A program made the translations under genes and the position numbers. DNA of 64,000 bases from Nematostella vectensis (taxonomy: Eukaryota > Cnidaria > Anthozoa > Actiniaria > Edwardsiidae): NCBI RefSeq assembly GCF_932526225.1, contig NC_064034.1:14892887-14956886 (forward strand). The letters run 5' to 3'. Under the pieces are notes generated by a model that ran no database searches, was not told the DNA's origin, and was given only the letters and a program-made list of their open reading frames with translations. Below, piece after piece: positions 21,111 to 33,205 of the stretch. How positions within the stretch are numbered: the first letter of the stretch is position 1; each line of letters opens with the position of its first letter.

Positions 21111-22340
21111 TCTTTATTATTGACCATCTAAAAGAAAATACTTTTATTTTATTTTCGTATTACAAACAAGCAAACAGTCGTCCATGTTATAATGAAGTAT
21201 ATATATATATCGTGTTTATTTACATCGCTTAAGTCACAACAAGAACCGTTTTGGCAAAGATACACAAGGGAAACTCAAAACAATTTTCTCACAAATGAAG
21301 TGTATTTTTTAGCGGGAACAATTTGTGTTTCCACAATTTGTTTACCCTACCGTCCTCTTTCTTTCGTTATTTTAGAAATAACGGCCTTGAACCGATTGTG
21401 AACATAGACGTCGCTGTTCGTTGATCGCGCTGTACCGTAATAACATAGCTTCCATAACTCTGTATCAGTCCTGAGAAAGTACAGTGTACAGAAAAAGAGC
21501 TCATTTACAACCTATGTCGTCTGCTCAATAACTCCCCAAACAAACAACACGGTTTCAAAATGCTATGAAGGCACAGAAAGAATGTTTGATTTTTTTATAG
21601 AACTTTCATCAATATAATTTCTTGGAATGTATCCTGAAACGCGAAAGAAAAATGTCGTGCGCTCGTGGCGTCATTCCTTTGCACCTTATTAAAATGCCTG
21701 TACAAATTTGCATATACATATTCCTGTACTTTACATATTTTTTTAGTGCACCATTTTTTTTTTTGTGAATTTTTTTTTGTGAATAACTTGTATTGTCAGA
21801 GATTCACTTAATAAATATGAGATTTCAGAAAATAAGTCTTACAAGATCTAAACTGATGTACTTTTTATAGCAGAGCCAGCGCGGCCGCAGGCCGCGCGCG
21901 GAGCTCCATAGGTATAGAAATATGGTATAGCTTAAGCTATGCGACTTGGTTTTGTGGTCATCGCGCGGGTATCCTGTGGTGTGACAATCCATCCATCCAG
22001 TCAATCGTGCAAATCCCAGGCCCCCTCGGTCTTACTTTTTACGTATTTTTATTTTTTACCGCCATCAAAGTTCGTATGTTCACAGCAAAAAAGGCAGATT
22101 GAAAATAGTATTTAATGAGAAAATATGCGGATTCAAATGGGCTGAAATCTTTGAGGAACCGTTTTGTCTGAAGTATGAGCCGATAGTAAAATCTACCCGA
22201 GTGTTCGTGAATCCCGTCCGTTGCAGCAGCAAAAAGAGGACTACTTAGAGGCTCTACACTACCATTCTAATAACATTCCTTCACGTCTATATCTATGGAG
22301 ATCTATAAGGAGATCCTGAGAAGAAAGGGCCTTGGCACTG
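21111..22340. other. Non-coding interval, nothing recognised
   Basis: AT-rich with TA runs near 21200-21212, a short GC-rich palindromic patch (GCGGCCGCAGGCCGCGCGCG) near 21880-21900 and no exon I can support. Confidence 0.5.
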
Positions 22341-22800
22341 GACGAAATAAAGAATTTAAGTGCATTTTAGACATATCCGAAATGTACCTTAAATTTACTA
22401 TAGTCTATAAGTTGCATTTAAAGGCCACACTTAAAGTCAGTAGTAACTTTAAAAAGATTTAAGTGTTTATTTAAGGATTATTAAATGTACTAATAACTTT
22501 AAGGTCAAATTAAAGTTGTCTTAAAGACATTAGTAACTTTAAACAACTTTCTTGCTCTTTATTGATTACTTAAAGTTATCAAGATATTTAAGCTAGACGA
22601 AATAAAGAATTTAAGTTACATTTAAGTGGGGCTCTTATAGTCAGTAGCAACTTTAAGTAGATATTGATTGTTAACTTAAATTCCTTTAAATGTAGTATTG
22701 ACTTTAAGTAACTTTCTTTGCCTTTATCGAAAACTTAATCTTTAGGAGATTTAAGTGTCTTTCATTAGTTCTAAATTTCATCATATTCGTTGGACTTAGA
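22341..22800. repeat. TTTAAG-rich tandem duplication, about 256-bp unit
   Basis: GACGAAATAAAGAATTTAAG occurs at about 22341 and again at about 22597. The shared order TTGCATTTAA / TTACATTTAA, GTCAGTAGTAACTTTAA / GTCAGTAGCAACTTTAA follows in both copies. The motif CTTTAA/TTTAAG and its complement recur many times through the block. No open frame. Confidence 0.65.
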
Positions 22801-23280
22801 AAATATTTTCCGTAGTTTAGAAGTTAATTTAGTTTCTAAACATTATATTTTTGGCTAATATCAGGAACGTTTTATAAAACGCATATAAATAGCTTTAAGA
22901 ATATTCGGTTTCTTGTTTAACCAAGTGATTTGTATTTTGGCAGAAAGAAAAAGCGATGAAAAATTGATATTCGCATTATTTTAGTATTACTTTGCCTTTA
23001 GCAGTAATAATAACAGCTTCACCGGCGGAGAGGAAGTCAGTCATACACGAGAGGAAGTGACGCGCAAGCGTATCTATTGTTTTCCCTTCACGTGACTACC
23101 ACGGCGGGCTTTTCGCATAGCGTGTTTAGAAGTGTGACTTTGGTTCATCTAACTTCTCTCTAAATCCACGCCAAAAGATGCGCTATTTCTTTCAATGACA
23201 TCAAATCAAATGGCAAAGCCTACCAATGAAAACATGTTGACCACATAACCTTCAAGTTTGGAGGAAAAACAGAGCTTTAA

Positions 23281-25315
23281 ATGCGGGAAATCAGCGACTG
23301 CGTGCGTGAGGTGAGAATTTTAACAGTGAAGACAGAACTCGCTGAAATTCTCGCCGAAAGGGAGCCTCAGAGACTTTCAGGTAAGCCTAACTGATCAGAA
23401 CCAGTTCTTGTTCATTCGTTTCTTGATTACTTTTTGTCTTTAAGGGCAACCTGTCGAGTTTAGGCGATCTTTTTCCTCTTTGAGTGTCTATCATTCGATT
23501 CGAATCAGCGTTCCGCCGTACGCTAAAGAGCCTTCGGTTCTATCTTATCTGGCCAGCGGAGAAATCTTATATTCTTCACATGAAGCACTTGTTTTATTGA
23601 ATTGTATTTTATACAAATCAATGTTTTTTTTTTAAGATTATGCTCGATTGTTATTGAGCTAGTACATTGCTTGGCATCTCTTTATTTTTCTGGTAATCAT
23701 TAAGAATAATTAATCACAGAACAATGCCAATATTGTCAGCCTAGATTTCAAATACCAAATCAATTGTTGTTAAAATTATTGTTGTTTTTTCCTGGGATAA
23801 TGCTATCCCAGAAAAAAAAAACACAACAAATGAAACCAGATATAGAATGATGATTTTCAATTGTAAGAAAACAACCTTTTTACATTTTCAGCGGAAAATC
23901 CCTAAGAAATGTTGCATTTTTTTATTGTGTCTGTTTACTATAAGTTTTAGTTGTCCAGTATTCTATGCTTTGGTTCGAAAAAAAGGATGACACTTAATTC
24001 CAAGTCAGTCAACATAATCAATATAAGCAATCAATATCAGGGGTTTCATTAGAAGGCAGGTACCGGCAGTTAACCGCCGCCGTCAACTTAAAACGCTGAT
24101 CTCAGATCTAATAAAGTTTGCAAATGAAGCATGATTCGTGATAAAATACCATTTGACATTATGCTATTGTCGCTATCATCTATTCTTGATTTTGATTGTT
24201 TTTCATTAAGTTAAGTCTGTTACTTTTGAACATATTCATTTTTTATTGCTCGAGAGTCGTAGCGTTTTTTTTGCCACCATCCTTGATGTGAAACCAGAAA
24301 GATCTTTCTGCTATTCGAGCCTGCTAATTGATTTTTCCCTTTTAGCTGCATTTAACAGTATTTCCAAAGCCTGAAGGATGACATAAATAAAAAGTATGAT
24401 GGGACACTGGATGCTCATAGGAAATCATGCAGACAGTACCAGACGGTCATCATAGTGAGTATTTAAAATTGAATATTGTTGGTGTAGTTAAACCCTCTGA
24501 ATTTTCTCATTAAAATTTTCTCAGCTTTAACACAATAGCATTTTAGTTTTTATGAACTCCTTTTATTCTTAAAATTTCCACAAAGGTTTTGATAGGTTGG
24601 TATCAATATTGCTATTATACTTGCTTGAATGGCTCTTTTAAAGGATTGTATTAAAATTTAAAATGCTGTATTTGCTGGAAAAAGTAGACTTGCACTTGTG
24701 CAGCACTTGTGTTTTTGTAAACAAATCAAATGACTTTTTGTTCGGCGAACTTCCACTCTCTCCAGCCTTTGGTGGCAACATAACAGCACAACAAGTAACT
24801 AATTCAGCATTTACAAACTATCCAGAAAATTAGAGATTGTCAGTAAGTGCTTATCCCCTTGTGTGAGGGTGCCACACAAAAAGCCATCGGATCACCTTAG
24901 TGCAAGTTCACTTGGGGAGTGCACTAATGAAAAAACAATATAGATTCCAAAAAGGATGACAAAATAAAATAATAGTTTCTGAAGCCATAGTCACTTCTCT
25001 TTCCTGGTCAAGAAAACATGAAACTGTGCAAAGCTTTTCCTGCATTTATGGCTATGAAGACAGGAATAATAAATTGAGCTCGACAAGTATAGGCTTTATA
25101 AAACAGTGCAGATACTTATCAAACAATTTCTTCCTTTACAGAAACAGCAGAAAGTCCTAAATGCTGTGGAGACTATTAACTGGCCAGAGAAGAAAAAGAA
25201 GAGGTTTGCCGATGTTCTGAATGATGTACACAACATTTCATCGGAGAAGAGCGAGGAAGAGGGAGATGGGGTTGTCTTCTTCTTTAAATCATTGAAGTGG
25301 GAAAAAAAACATTGA
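23281..25315 (+). CDS. Unrecognised small multi-exon gene (partial model)
   Basis: Two exons are well supported by phase. 24359-24454 (32 codons: FQSLKDDINKKYDGTLDAHR, CRQYQTVII) ends at a GTGAGT donor. 25142-25315 (QQKVLNAVETINWPEKKKKR, then FADVLNDVHNISSEKSEEEG) starts after a pyrimidine-rich acceptor and ends at TGA. A possible first exon opens at ATG 23281 (MREISDCVREVRI). Its junction to exon 2 is unresolved: one donor gives a stop, while an earlier one at 23311 keeps frame. The protein is small, charged and helical-looking. An A8 run just before the stop could hide a frameshift. I recall similar sequences as a multicopy cnidarian family, so it may be transposon-derived. No function assigned. 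Confidence 0.45.
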
Positions 25316-26285
25316 TTATTTCCTACTTTCATTAATATGCTTTTGAGTCAAGCTGACTGTTTGATTTTTGTTCTACATTAGTTTTCGTAGTTAGCATTTT
25401 ATCACATAAAAGATAGCTTTTTAGATGTAAGTTATAAGATTTGTATATCAAATCAGATTTCATGCCATTATGCACATGTAAGAGACGACTAAGGATTTAA
25501 ATAAAAATAGAATGGAAGCTTAATATTGATTGTGTCTCCCTGCTCAAAAATTATTATGATGATGTGGATTAAACTATGCAAAATTCTCAGTGCTCCAGCC
25601 TTGAACGCTGTAGAACCACACACAATCTATATTGAAAAACACCTAGAAACGTTATTTATAGGTTCTTAAATATGAAATTGAGATAAACTTTTTTTTTTCT
25701 TATTCAATATAGTCATCTAAATATTTCCGGCATTCCGACATAGGTGTCAAATTGTATGTGTTAACACCCGCTGTTCTCACTGCGCGCGGGCTCGTTTTAT
25801 GGAGTCGACTTGTGAAAAGAAAGAGCTGTTTTTAAACGCTTGTATCTTTGCCTGTTGTCAAATTTCGACATTTTTTCTGATATCATATGAAAACTCTTTA
25901 CCTATTCTTCATATTGGGATAAGTAAATATTAAAAACAAGTTACTGGGATTTAATGCTAGTGCTTACAATGCTTACTAACAATACACTCAAGGGGGTACT
26001 TGATTTAGAGCCTAGCTCTGTTGTGCCTTCCGCACCAGTATAACTGGTGAAATAGAATAAGAATAAGAATAAGGGGCAGTTTAAGTTGTACAAATCTTCA
26101 AATCTTTTGTCTAAATAAAATGGAGATATTGTCCTTTAAAAGTATTCAAATGACAAAAGTGGATTGGAAATCGCACACACTTCAAATTGAACGTTAGTCA
26201 GAGGGAAAAATAAAACTCATAACCGCCAATGAAAAAAGTAGGTTAGCTGGAGAAAATGATATATGCTATCGTCTGGCAACACTAC
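25316..26285. other. Non-coding interval
   Basis: AT-rich. If the GLDC exon at 26286-26552 belongs to a functional gene, this would be part of its first intron, but I could identify no further GLDC exon here. Confidence 0.45.
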
Positions 26286-26552
26286 CTCTAATCCCATAAA
26301 CTTGAGCATATCTTTCTGTTCTCCCTCGCTTGGCCCAATATGTCTTGCCGTGAAAGCATCTGAAGGAGGTGCTAACTGCTTCATTTGAAACGATCCCGGG
26401 ACAGAAGAGCAACATCTCGCGGAAACAAAACTTGGCACATAAGAAATCTTCAGAGGTCTGCTGTGTTGGCTCGATTGCACAATTCTTACAATCGAACTTC
26501 TAGCGTTGCTTGTTCGAACGCTTCTACCGGCGCGAAAAACCGCTCTGTACAT
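26286..26552 (-). CDS. GLDC: First exon of glycine dehydrogenase (decarboxylating), P-protein
   Basis: Encodes 89 residues from ATG 26552 to a plausible donor AG|GTAGTG at 26286/26285. The N-terminus is Arg/Ser-rich and low in acidic residues (MYRAVFRAGRSVRTSNARSS), as expected for a mitochondrial presequence. It is followed by the P-protein signature FTARHIGPSEGEQKDMLKFM. P-protein uses pyridoxal phosphate to decarboxylate glycine in the mitochondrial glycine cleavage system. The full protein is about 1000 residues, and I found no other exon to the left. This is either an exon with a very long intron or a stranded copy. Confidence 0.7.
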
Positions 26553-28720
26553 GATTAAGGCAATTTGTAAAGCCTTTTGAACAACTTAAGTTGAAGTACG
26601 GTAAGTTTAGGTAGTAAAATGGACAGTATATTCGCCGTAGCTATGACCTACCAGTAGATCGTGGCATGTCTATGGCTTTAGTTTGCTAAATATGGCGTGT
26701 TGCAAATATGGTAATGTACAACAATCACAAACTGGTTTTACTCTTGTTTTGTAAAATCGTCACCAGTTACAGCTTTCAACAATGGGGAATACAAATTTTA
26801 TGATGAAGTCACTTTGCTACCTCACTAAAATCAAAACATATCATAAAACAAAGCCGGCTTTCATTTGGGATTTCTTTTCGACCGTCGGGAGTCCTGTGGC
26901 GCCTAAACAGTACGAAGAGCACTGGATCGGCCAAGGTTCGGCCATACAGTCGATTGACAAAAGGTTGTCCTCTGTACCGTTGCAGAACTGTCCTTGTGGT
27001 GAAAGTGTCTAACCAATCAGATAGGACTACATGTGTCCAATCATAGACCTTGTTAGAATACCACAAGTGTGACACTGGGATCGAGCTACTACTGATAAAC
27101 AAGTGAACGCAATGCGAGTAAAACATTCAATTGATAATCAATCAGTTCCACTATCTAAGTTGGGCTAAGTTATACAGTAAGATTGCAGCTATAAGCTTAC
27201 AATTTGATAATTGTCAAAAGTCCCCTAGGTAACCTGGTTTGATCTTTCTCTGCCTCATAAAAATCAATACGGGGAATTGGCAATATCCTCAGATTTGCCT
27301 TTTCTAAGGGTCTGTTTACATTAAAAATATCAGCCCTGGCTGAAGCTTTAGTATGGCCAGGCGGCTAAAAATGTTTTTCATATTAGTAGCTAGCTTCAGC
27401 CTGTACTAAATTCGTTTTTGAACAGTTAAAACTATTCACAGCACCTCGGCATGTTTTTAGCAGTTCTTAAAATTTGGTGAAACGCTGGACGTTCATATAA
27501 AAAAAGGTCCTTATAAAAAAAGAGTGTTCTTTATTTATGTGATTACATGGAGATATTCCATCCACTACTGGAGCTTGGGGTGAAAATCCTAGCACGGGTG
27601 AGCTGCCCAGGCTGGAAATCTCGCTCATATAATAGAAAAAGCAATTTTACAAGCATTTTAGGAATACCCGGTTGGACCCCCTGACTGTGTTGAAAACTCA
27701 GCCTGGGTTGAAATTTTTAATGAGATAAAAAGAAATCAACAGTCGTTAGAATGCATCTCTATCAGGCGTGTCATCACCATTGACCACCAAAAAGTTGGTA
27801 TTTGATTTTGAACAGTTGTCATGTTAGACTTTTTCCATAGCTATCTATGACTGCCAAATGCTGCAAATGCTGTTTGTGTGCCTGCCAATCCTTTGCACCT
27901 TATCAAATCCTTGCTTAAACAATCAATAAAATTTCATATTTATACTAATAACTATTAGAAAATGATCACTGACACCTCGACCAATCAGCACCCTCTATTT
28001 GAACCCCCTAAATCTCATAGTAATTAAAGTTTCAAGGGGCAATAGAGAATTAGAGAATGAGTGGGGAGAATTAGTCAATAGAGAATGAGGCAATAGAGAA
28101 TTAGTGGGGAGTGTAGTTAGAAATAAGTGGTTACTACTTAGTGATTAGTATTCCCTAAGTTGCAACTTTGTTTTCATTGTTTTCCTGGATTATTGTTGAA
28201 ACGCCAAATTAGCTATAGAGAACTTGCTATAGAGCGTATTTATGTTTTTATTGCTGGCTAAGCAACCTATCTACTACTATGTTAACAGGGGGGATTTGTT
28301 ACTCTGAAGACATTATGCACTTGTATTTTATATTTTACTGATTTTTTTATTTATGTAAATAAATTATAATTTTATAATCCTGATGTAAAAAAGTTGTAAT
28401 TTTTTATGCAAATTACAAGCAAAACTGTTGTCAGCAACAGGCTGCCACCATCCCCAGACTGAAAAGACACCTCAGTGCATTGTTGGAAACTTCAAGGCAT
28501 ACTGCTTGATCAGCAGTAGCTGAACTTGACTGATAGTGTGGGACTTGAAATAGGGGGAAGGTTTCTGTTTTTGGTCTGTTTTTCCCAAAAATTTGCGAAA
28601 AAGTACATGAATGGAGTAATTAATAATTTGTTATTTCTCTGTAAAATAAGTAACAATGGCCCTTAATCACCTTTAACAGTAAATAACAGCCTCAGCTTCA
28701 GAAACTGGGTCTTCATTTAG
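26553..28720. other. Non-coding interval upstream of the GLDC exon
   Basis: Presumed promoter side of the GLDC exon, then AT-rich DNA. A short local repetition of GAGAATTAG and CAATAGAGAAT occurs at about 28040-28105. No supported exon. Confidence 0.45.
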
Positions 28721-28903
28721 TGTATGTATCGTTTCTTAGCTGAAGGAACGATGAAGAACGGAGAAAGAACACCGAGACATATGGGACGACTTTAGTCTTT
28801 ACCTCAAAGAACAACAACTACAAGTCTACGAAACTCGTACAAGCGTGTCTACGCACGTGGTGTGTGACGTCACCGGAAGTTGTACAAACCGGATATCGTT
28901 ACA
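28721..28903 (-). repeat. 3' LTR of the Ty3/gypsy element
   Basis: On the minus strand the sequence TGTAACGATATCCGG starts at 28903, directly after the purine tract GAAAGGGGAGA (28904-28914), a textbook polypurine tract/LTR junction. The far end, near 28721 (GATACATACA), is inferred from the CA end alone because no second LTR is present for comparison. Confidence 0.55.
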
Positions 28904-29681
28904 TCTCCCCTTTCAAAATTTAAAAAAATACACTAACAAAATGTCACTGTCCTGGATAAGAAAACTATTGAAAACGTACAGGCGGTTTCACAACCCTTCC
29001 TGAACGCGTGCGTTGCTCCGCTGGGACATCGGGGACATCCTGGGCAGTATTCTCAGGGGCTTTCTCTGAAGGTTGTTTCTCCTGCTGCTGCTGCTTGTGT
29101 TTTGTAGGCATCGCCGGTTTAGCAGGTCTGCTTGGGTAAGGGCAGTGCATTTCTATCTCTTCTTGCTGCGGTGGCTGCATCTGCTCTCTGGTTTTCCGCA
29201 GGTGTCGTCTGTTTCGTCGGTAAACCCGTCCGTCTTCAGTACGTACCTGATATGATCGAATATCAAGTTTTCCTTCAACTCTTGCTTGCTTCCATTGCTT
29301 GGCCCTTCCCACTGTCTTTGTAGGTTGTAGACGCACAACATCTCCTGGTTTCAGCTCTTCTAACTCCTTCGCTCCACGGTTGTAATTCAGGCTTTGCCTT
29401 GCCTTCTGTAGCGTGAGCTTCTGGCGTACATCTCTGGGCACTGATGGTTTCAAGAGTCTGCTGGAAGTTGGTAGGAGTGTCTTGGTTCTCCTATTGAACA
29501 ATCTTTGAACTGGCGAATAACCAACTGTTTCGCTTGGTGTATTCCGCCAATCCAGTAGAGCCAAGTACGGGTCTTTGTTTGATTCTGTGGCTTTTTTCAT
29601 CAGATTCTTTGCCGTATTGATTGCATTCTCTACTTTTCCATTGGATTGGGCATAGCCTGGGGAGCTGGTCACATGTTCGAT

Positions 29682-30590
29682 TCAATAACTGTTTGTAAAC
29701 TGTCTAAACTCATGCGAGTCGAATGGCGGGCCATTGTCACTCATAATCTGGTCTGGAATCTCATGTCTGGCCACATGTGGTTTGATCTTCCTCATCACTT
29801 CTTTCGCAGTCTTGCCTTCCAACCTGTCAACCTCAAAGAAGCCTGAATAGTAATCAACTGTTAGTACAAAGTCTTTCCCATTCAGTTCAAACAGGTCTAT
29901 GCCTACTTTCTCCCATGGGCGGTTGGGAATTTCATGGCATATGATCGGCTCATCGCCTTGCTCTGATAAGTGACTGTTGCAAATCTCACATTTGGCAACA
30001 TACTCTTCTACTTCTTTATTAATTCCAGGCCAGTATAGTACTTCTCTAGCCCTACGGAGACATCCCTGGATCCCTATGTGACTGGCATGTATCTTAGCCA
30101 ACATTTCTACTCTGGAACTGTTGGGAATCACTAACCTCTCTCCTTTGAAGATCAGGCCGTTTTGTAGTGACAACTCATCTCTAAAAGAGTAGTAATCTCT
30201 GATGCTCACAGGAACGTCATCCTTCACCTCTGGCCAGCCTTGTCGGATTATAGACTTCAGCTCTCTCATAGCTGTGTCCTGCTCTGTAGCTTGTCGTAGT
30301 GATGCTTGGGTAGCTTCGGAGACAGGTAGAAACTGTATCATGTCAATACTTTCTACTTCTCGCTCAGTCGTACCTCTCATCTCTTCTAGTAGCATCACAT
30401 CTCCTACATCATCTCGACTAGCACTCCTCTTCTGCCCTCGTTCTGCCATCATTCTTTGTAGGCGCTTGGGGGCACTAATGATGCTTTTCTTGAAAATGCT
30501 TTCAAGAGGTTTGTGATCCGTTTCAACTTTTATTGGCCGTCCATACAGATAATGCTCGAAGCGCTCCACTCCAAATACAATGGACAGCAT
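29682..30590 (-). pseudogene. Ty3/gypsy RNase H C-terminus and integrase
   Basis: 302 open codons holding the end of RNase H, the linker, the zinc-binding domain and the first two integrase aspartates. A TGA just after FRQFTNSY separates it from 28965-29672. That following stretch holds the catalytic Glu (GKVEN), the GPY-like region (ELKPGDVVRLQPT) and a basic/Gln-rich tail. One nonsense change splits an otherwise well preserved integrase. Confidence 0.8.
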
Positions 30591-30609
30591 TTCTTTCTTA
30601 ATCTGAGCA

Positions 30610-31557
30610 TTAGTTCTTCTCGGTTTCTGTCAGAGAACGTGACGCATATGCGACGGGCTGTCCCTTCTGCATTAGACAGGCTCCCATCCCTTTCTCTGAG
30701 GCATCACACTGCAGCTCGACTTCTTCGTGTGGGTCGAAGAACTTCAGAACTGGTGCTTGTGAAACAATCTTCTTCACATTCTTGAAGCTTTGTCCTTGTA
30801 CTTGCTCGTCCCAGTGGAACTGGTTCTCTTCTCTGAGCACTTCGCGCATCGGTGCAGCTGCTTCTGAGAGATTCGGTGCAAACTTCTGGAGGTAATTTGC
30901 CATAACAAGCAACCTCTTGATATCTTGCGTGTTTGTTGGTGTAGGCATTTCTTCAATACCCTGTAACTTGTCGGGGTCTGGCTTCAACCCGTCTGCCGAT
31001 ACCACGTGACCAATGAACTTGACTTCAGCACAACGCAGCTTCAGCTTCTCCTTGTTGAGTTTGATACTCTTTTGGCGACAGCGCTCGAGGAGGGATCTCA
31101 ACTTGGCATCATGATCTCCGATGGCTTCTTCTTTGGAGTCACCTTTTCCTAAGATAAGGATGTCATCGAAGATTGGTTTGACACCCTCCAGGCCTTCTAG
31201 TGCTTGTTCCAATCTCCTCTGGAACTCTTCGGGGGCTGGGGCGATACCGAACGGCATCCTCGTCCACCTGTACCTTCCCCATAGGGTGCCAAATGTAGTC
31301 AGGAAACTACTCTCGTCATCCAGTTGTATATGCCAGAATCCGTTCTTCGCATCTACAACACTGAACACCTTGGCATTAGTAAGCTGCGGAAGTAAGTCAT
31401 CAATCACTGGTAGAGGGTATCTATTCCTCTTTAACGCTTTGTTAAGGGGCTTCGGATCTATGCAGAGTCTTATCTTTCCGTTAGGCTTCTTGACAACAAC
31501 TATTGAGGATACCCATTCTGTGGGAACATCTACCGACTGAAGGACTCCTAACCCCAC
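30610..31557 (-). pseudogene. Ty3/gypsy reverse transcriptase and RNase H N-terminus
   Basis: 315 open codons with all RT blocks in order. The catalytic box reads Phe-Asp-Asp (KPIFDDILILG) in place of the usual Tyr/Val-x-Asp-Asp, and both Asp residues are intact. RNase H starts at LQCDASEKG. Ends at TETEKN, with two stops in the short gap before the next frame. Confidence 0.8.
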
Positions 31558-31760
31558 TTACCGATCAATTTCGTTCTTGAGTGGTTCTCGTACTGCCAGG
31601 GGCACCTTCCTTACTGGGAGGATTACAGGGGGGACAGTTGCATCGAGCTCTAGGTGTAGCTTTTGATCTAGTTTACCCTCCCCTGTAAACACATCCGGAA
31701 ATGCACTAACTGGGTCTGAGGTTGGGCTTGAGTCTGACAAAGACATAATGTTATAACCGG

Positions 31761-33076
31761 GAATTGCAGGACTGCGCTTTGTGTCTTGTGACCACTTGCA
31801 ATGATAAGCACTCCAACTCGCGTTGCCTCGCGTTATAGCCGGCTTGATCATTCCGAGTTTACTGTTAAGCGACCAAAGATGGATATTTGTATGGTTGCAT
31901 GCGCATTTACAACGAAAGCAAAGTAACAAGTTCGCCGTGGCCGATTAAGGCTTGCCAAGCTCCCAGTTGAAATTGGAAACTAAAGCAAGGACTCTTCTGG
32001 GATACAAGGTATTTAAAGAAATATCATAAACTCCGAAAATAAGGAAGGCCTTATATTGGAGTTAATCGATTAACTCTAAGGAGGAGATACACGAAGGATG
32101 TTCCAGTATTTGAGAACACTGTTCTTAACGCGCCAAAACAATCCCGCCAAATTAGCACCCTTCAAGTAAGCTAAAAATAATACACATATCAAACACAAAA
32201 AGTATCAATTTGAGAAACTATAATAATAAAAGAAGACCTGTGGAAATAATGTCGCTCCTTTTTAGCTTATTGTATTTAGTCAAAGGAAGGTGTTTTCTTT
32301 CAGACTTTCAAAGGTTTTGTTTTACCTTTTGTTCGAGAATTAACAAAGGCTTTTGACCTCTGTTGACATGTAATAACCAGATATTTATGTCATACAGAGT
32401 AGTCTGGTTATTGTATGTCAACACCTCCTTGATGTGACCGAGATCTATAACGTTTGATTGGCTCAAACGGCGCAGATCTGCGCCGTGCAAACCCCAAATC
32501 ATAGCTCGATAACTGATTGGTTTAACCTTGAGCAGAATTGCGTACTGGGTCAGGACCCTAAGATGTTTCCACTTAATAGGTTTTTTTTCCAGTTTAGAAT
32601 TGATCTCTGTTTTTAAAATGGTGGCGTTTTACCCGCGAACTTTCATATTTCGACGAATGCTAAGAAAACTAGACCAAACCTAAGGCTATAATTTTCTATA
32701 TGACTCCCTTATTATCAAACAAATCTGTCATCTTTTGTACAGTATGGTTTCAATGCTGTACAGTTAGTCAAAACAACGACTGAAGTCAGCCTTTCGTACC
32801 TTTACTAGGACGAGTCAACACTTCGATTGTGTTCGTTTTCACCAGAACACGCGCATGCGCATATATTATTCAGCACTGTTCGCCCTCCTATGTTTCTATC
32901 GCGTCGGCGAGAAACAAGACAAGGGCCTGATACAAGTACTGTTCGAATCGCATGTTCTCATGCCGGATTCCGGCATGGCTCCTGATTGGTAAAAAAAAAC
33001 AAAGGGTACTCGAATGGGACGCGCTGATTGGTTCAGCTATATATAGTACCCTTGCCCGTCGAATGCTCGTTCTCAG
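31761..33076. other. Non-coding interval with one foldback
   Basis: A hairpin with 21-nt arms (TGTTGACATGTAATAACCAG... at 32361-32381, and its near complement at 32403-32423) lies in this stretch. A second palindrome, CATGCCGGATTCCGGCATG, lies near 32959-32977. No supported exon. Confidence 0.5.
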
Positions 33077-33080
33077 AGTA

Positions 33081-33205
33081 ATGGCGGACTCCAAAAGTGC
33101 TTTTGACCTGGTGTTAGCAGAATCAGAGAAATCGTTTTCTTTAACATTTAAAAAATATATTTTCCTGTCTTCATTTTCTTCGGATAAATTGCGACTGATA
33201 CTCAG
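33081..33205 (+). CDS. Possible first exon of an unknown gene or helicase-like remnant
   Basis: From ATG 33081 the frame reads MADSKSAFDLVLAESEKSFS and can end at a CAG|GTTAGA donor at 33205. The ATG lies within ATGGCGGAC, a common start context. The peptide faintly resembles the N-terminus of RecQ-like helicases that I recall as multicopy in cnidarians, but no helicase motif follows in the window. Weak support; it may be non-coding. Confidence 0.2.

Larger units (their letters stand above)
28904..31760 (-). mobile_element. Ty3/gypsy retrotransposon pol region, 5'-truncated
   Basis: Reading minus: a pre-RT segment (VSAFPDVFTGEGKLDQKLHL), then the reverse transcriptase at 30610-31557 (VVVKKPNGKIRLCIDPKPLN, YRWTRMPFGIAPAPEEFQRR, FDDILILG). 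RNase H follows (LQCDASEKGMGACLMQ; FEHYLYGRPIKVETDHKPLE). Integrase has an HH-CC zinc region (HASHIGIQG, CEIC), GIDLFEL, MSDNGPPFDSHEF and SNGKVENAI, so the D,D,E residues are present. The C-terminal tail reaches 28965. Stops at the RT start (31555-31560), the RT/RNase H junction (about 30595-30610) and the integrase (about 29685) disable it. Gag, protease and 5' LTR are missing. Confidence 0.85.

Noticed and set aside
23779-23829. Bacterial-type terminator hairpin (stem followed by A/T run)
   Set aside because: Not meaningful in a eukaryotic nuclear context; a chance or repeat-derived foldback.
26782-27126. Open frames on both strands next to GLDC
   Set aside because: No recognisable domain on either strand and no consistent splice sites; chance frames.
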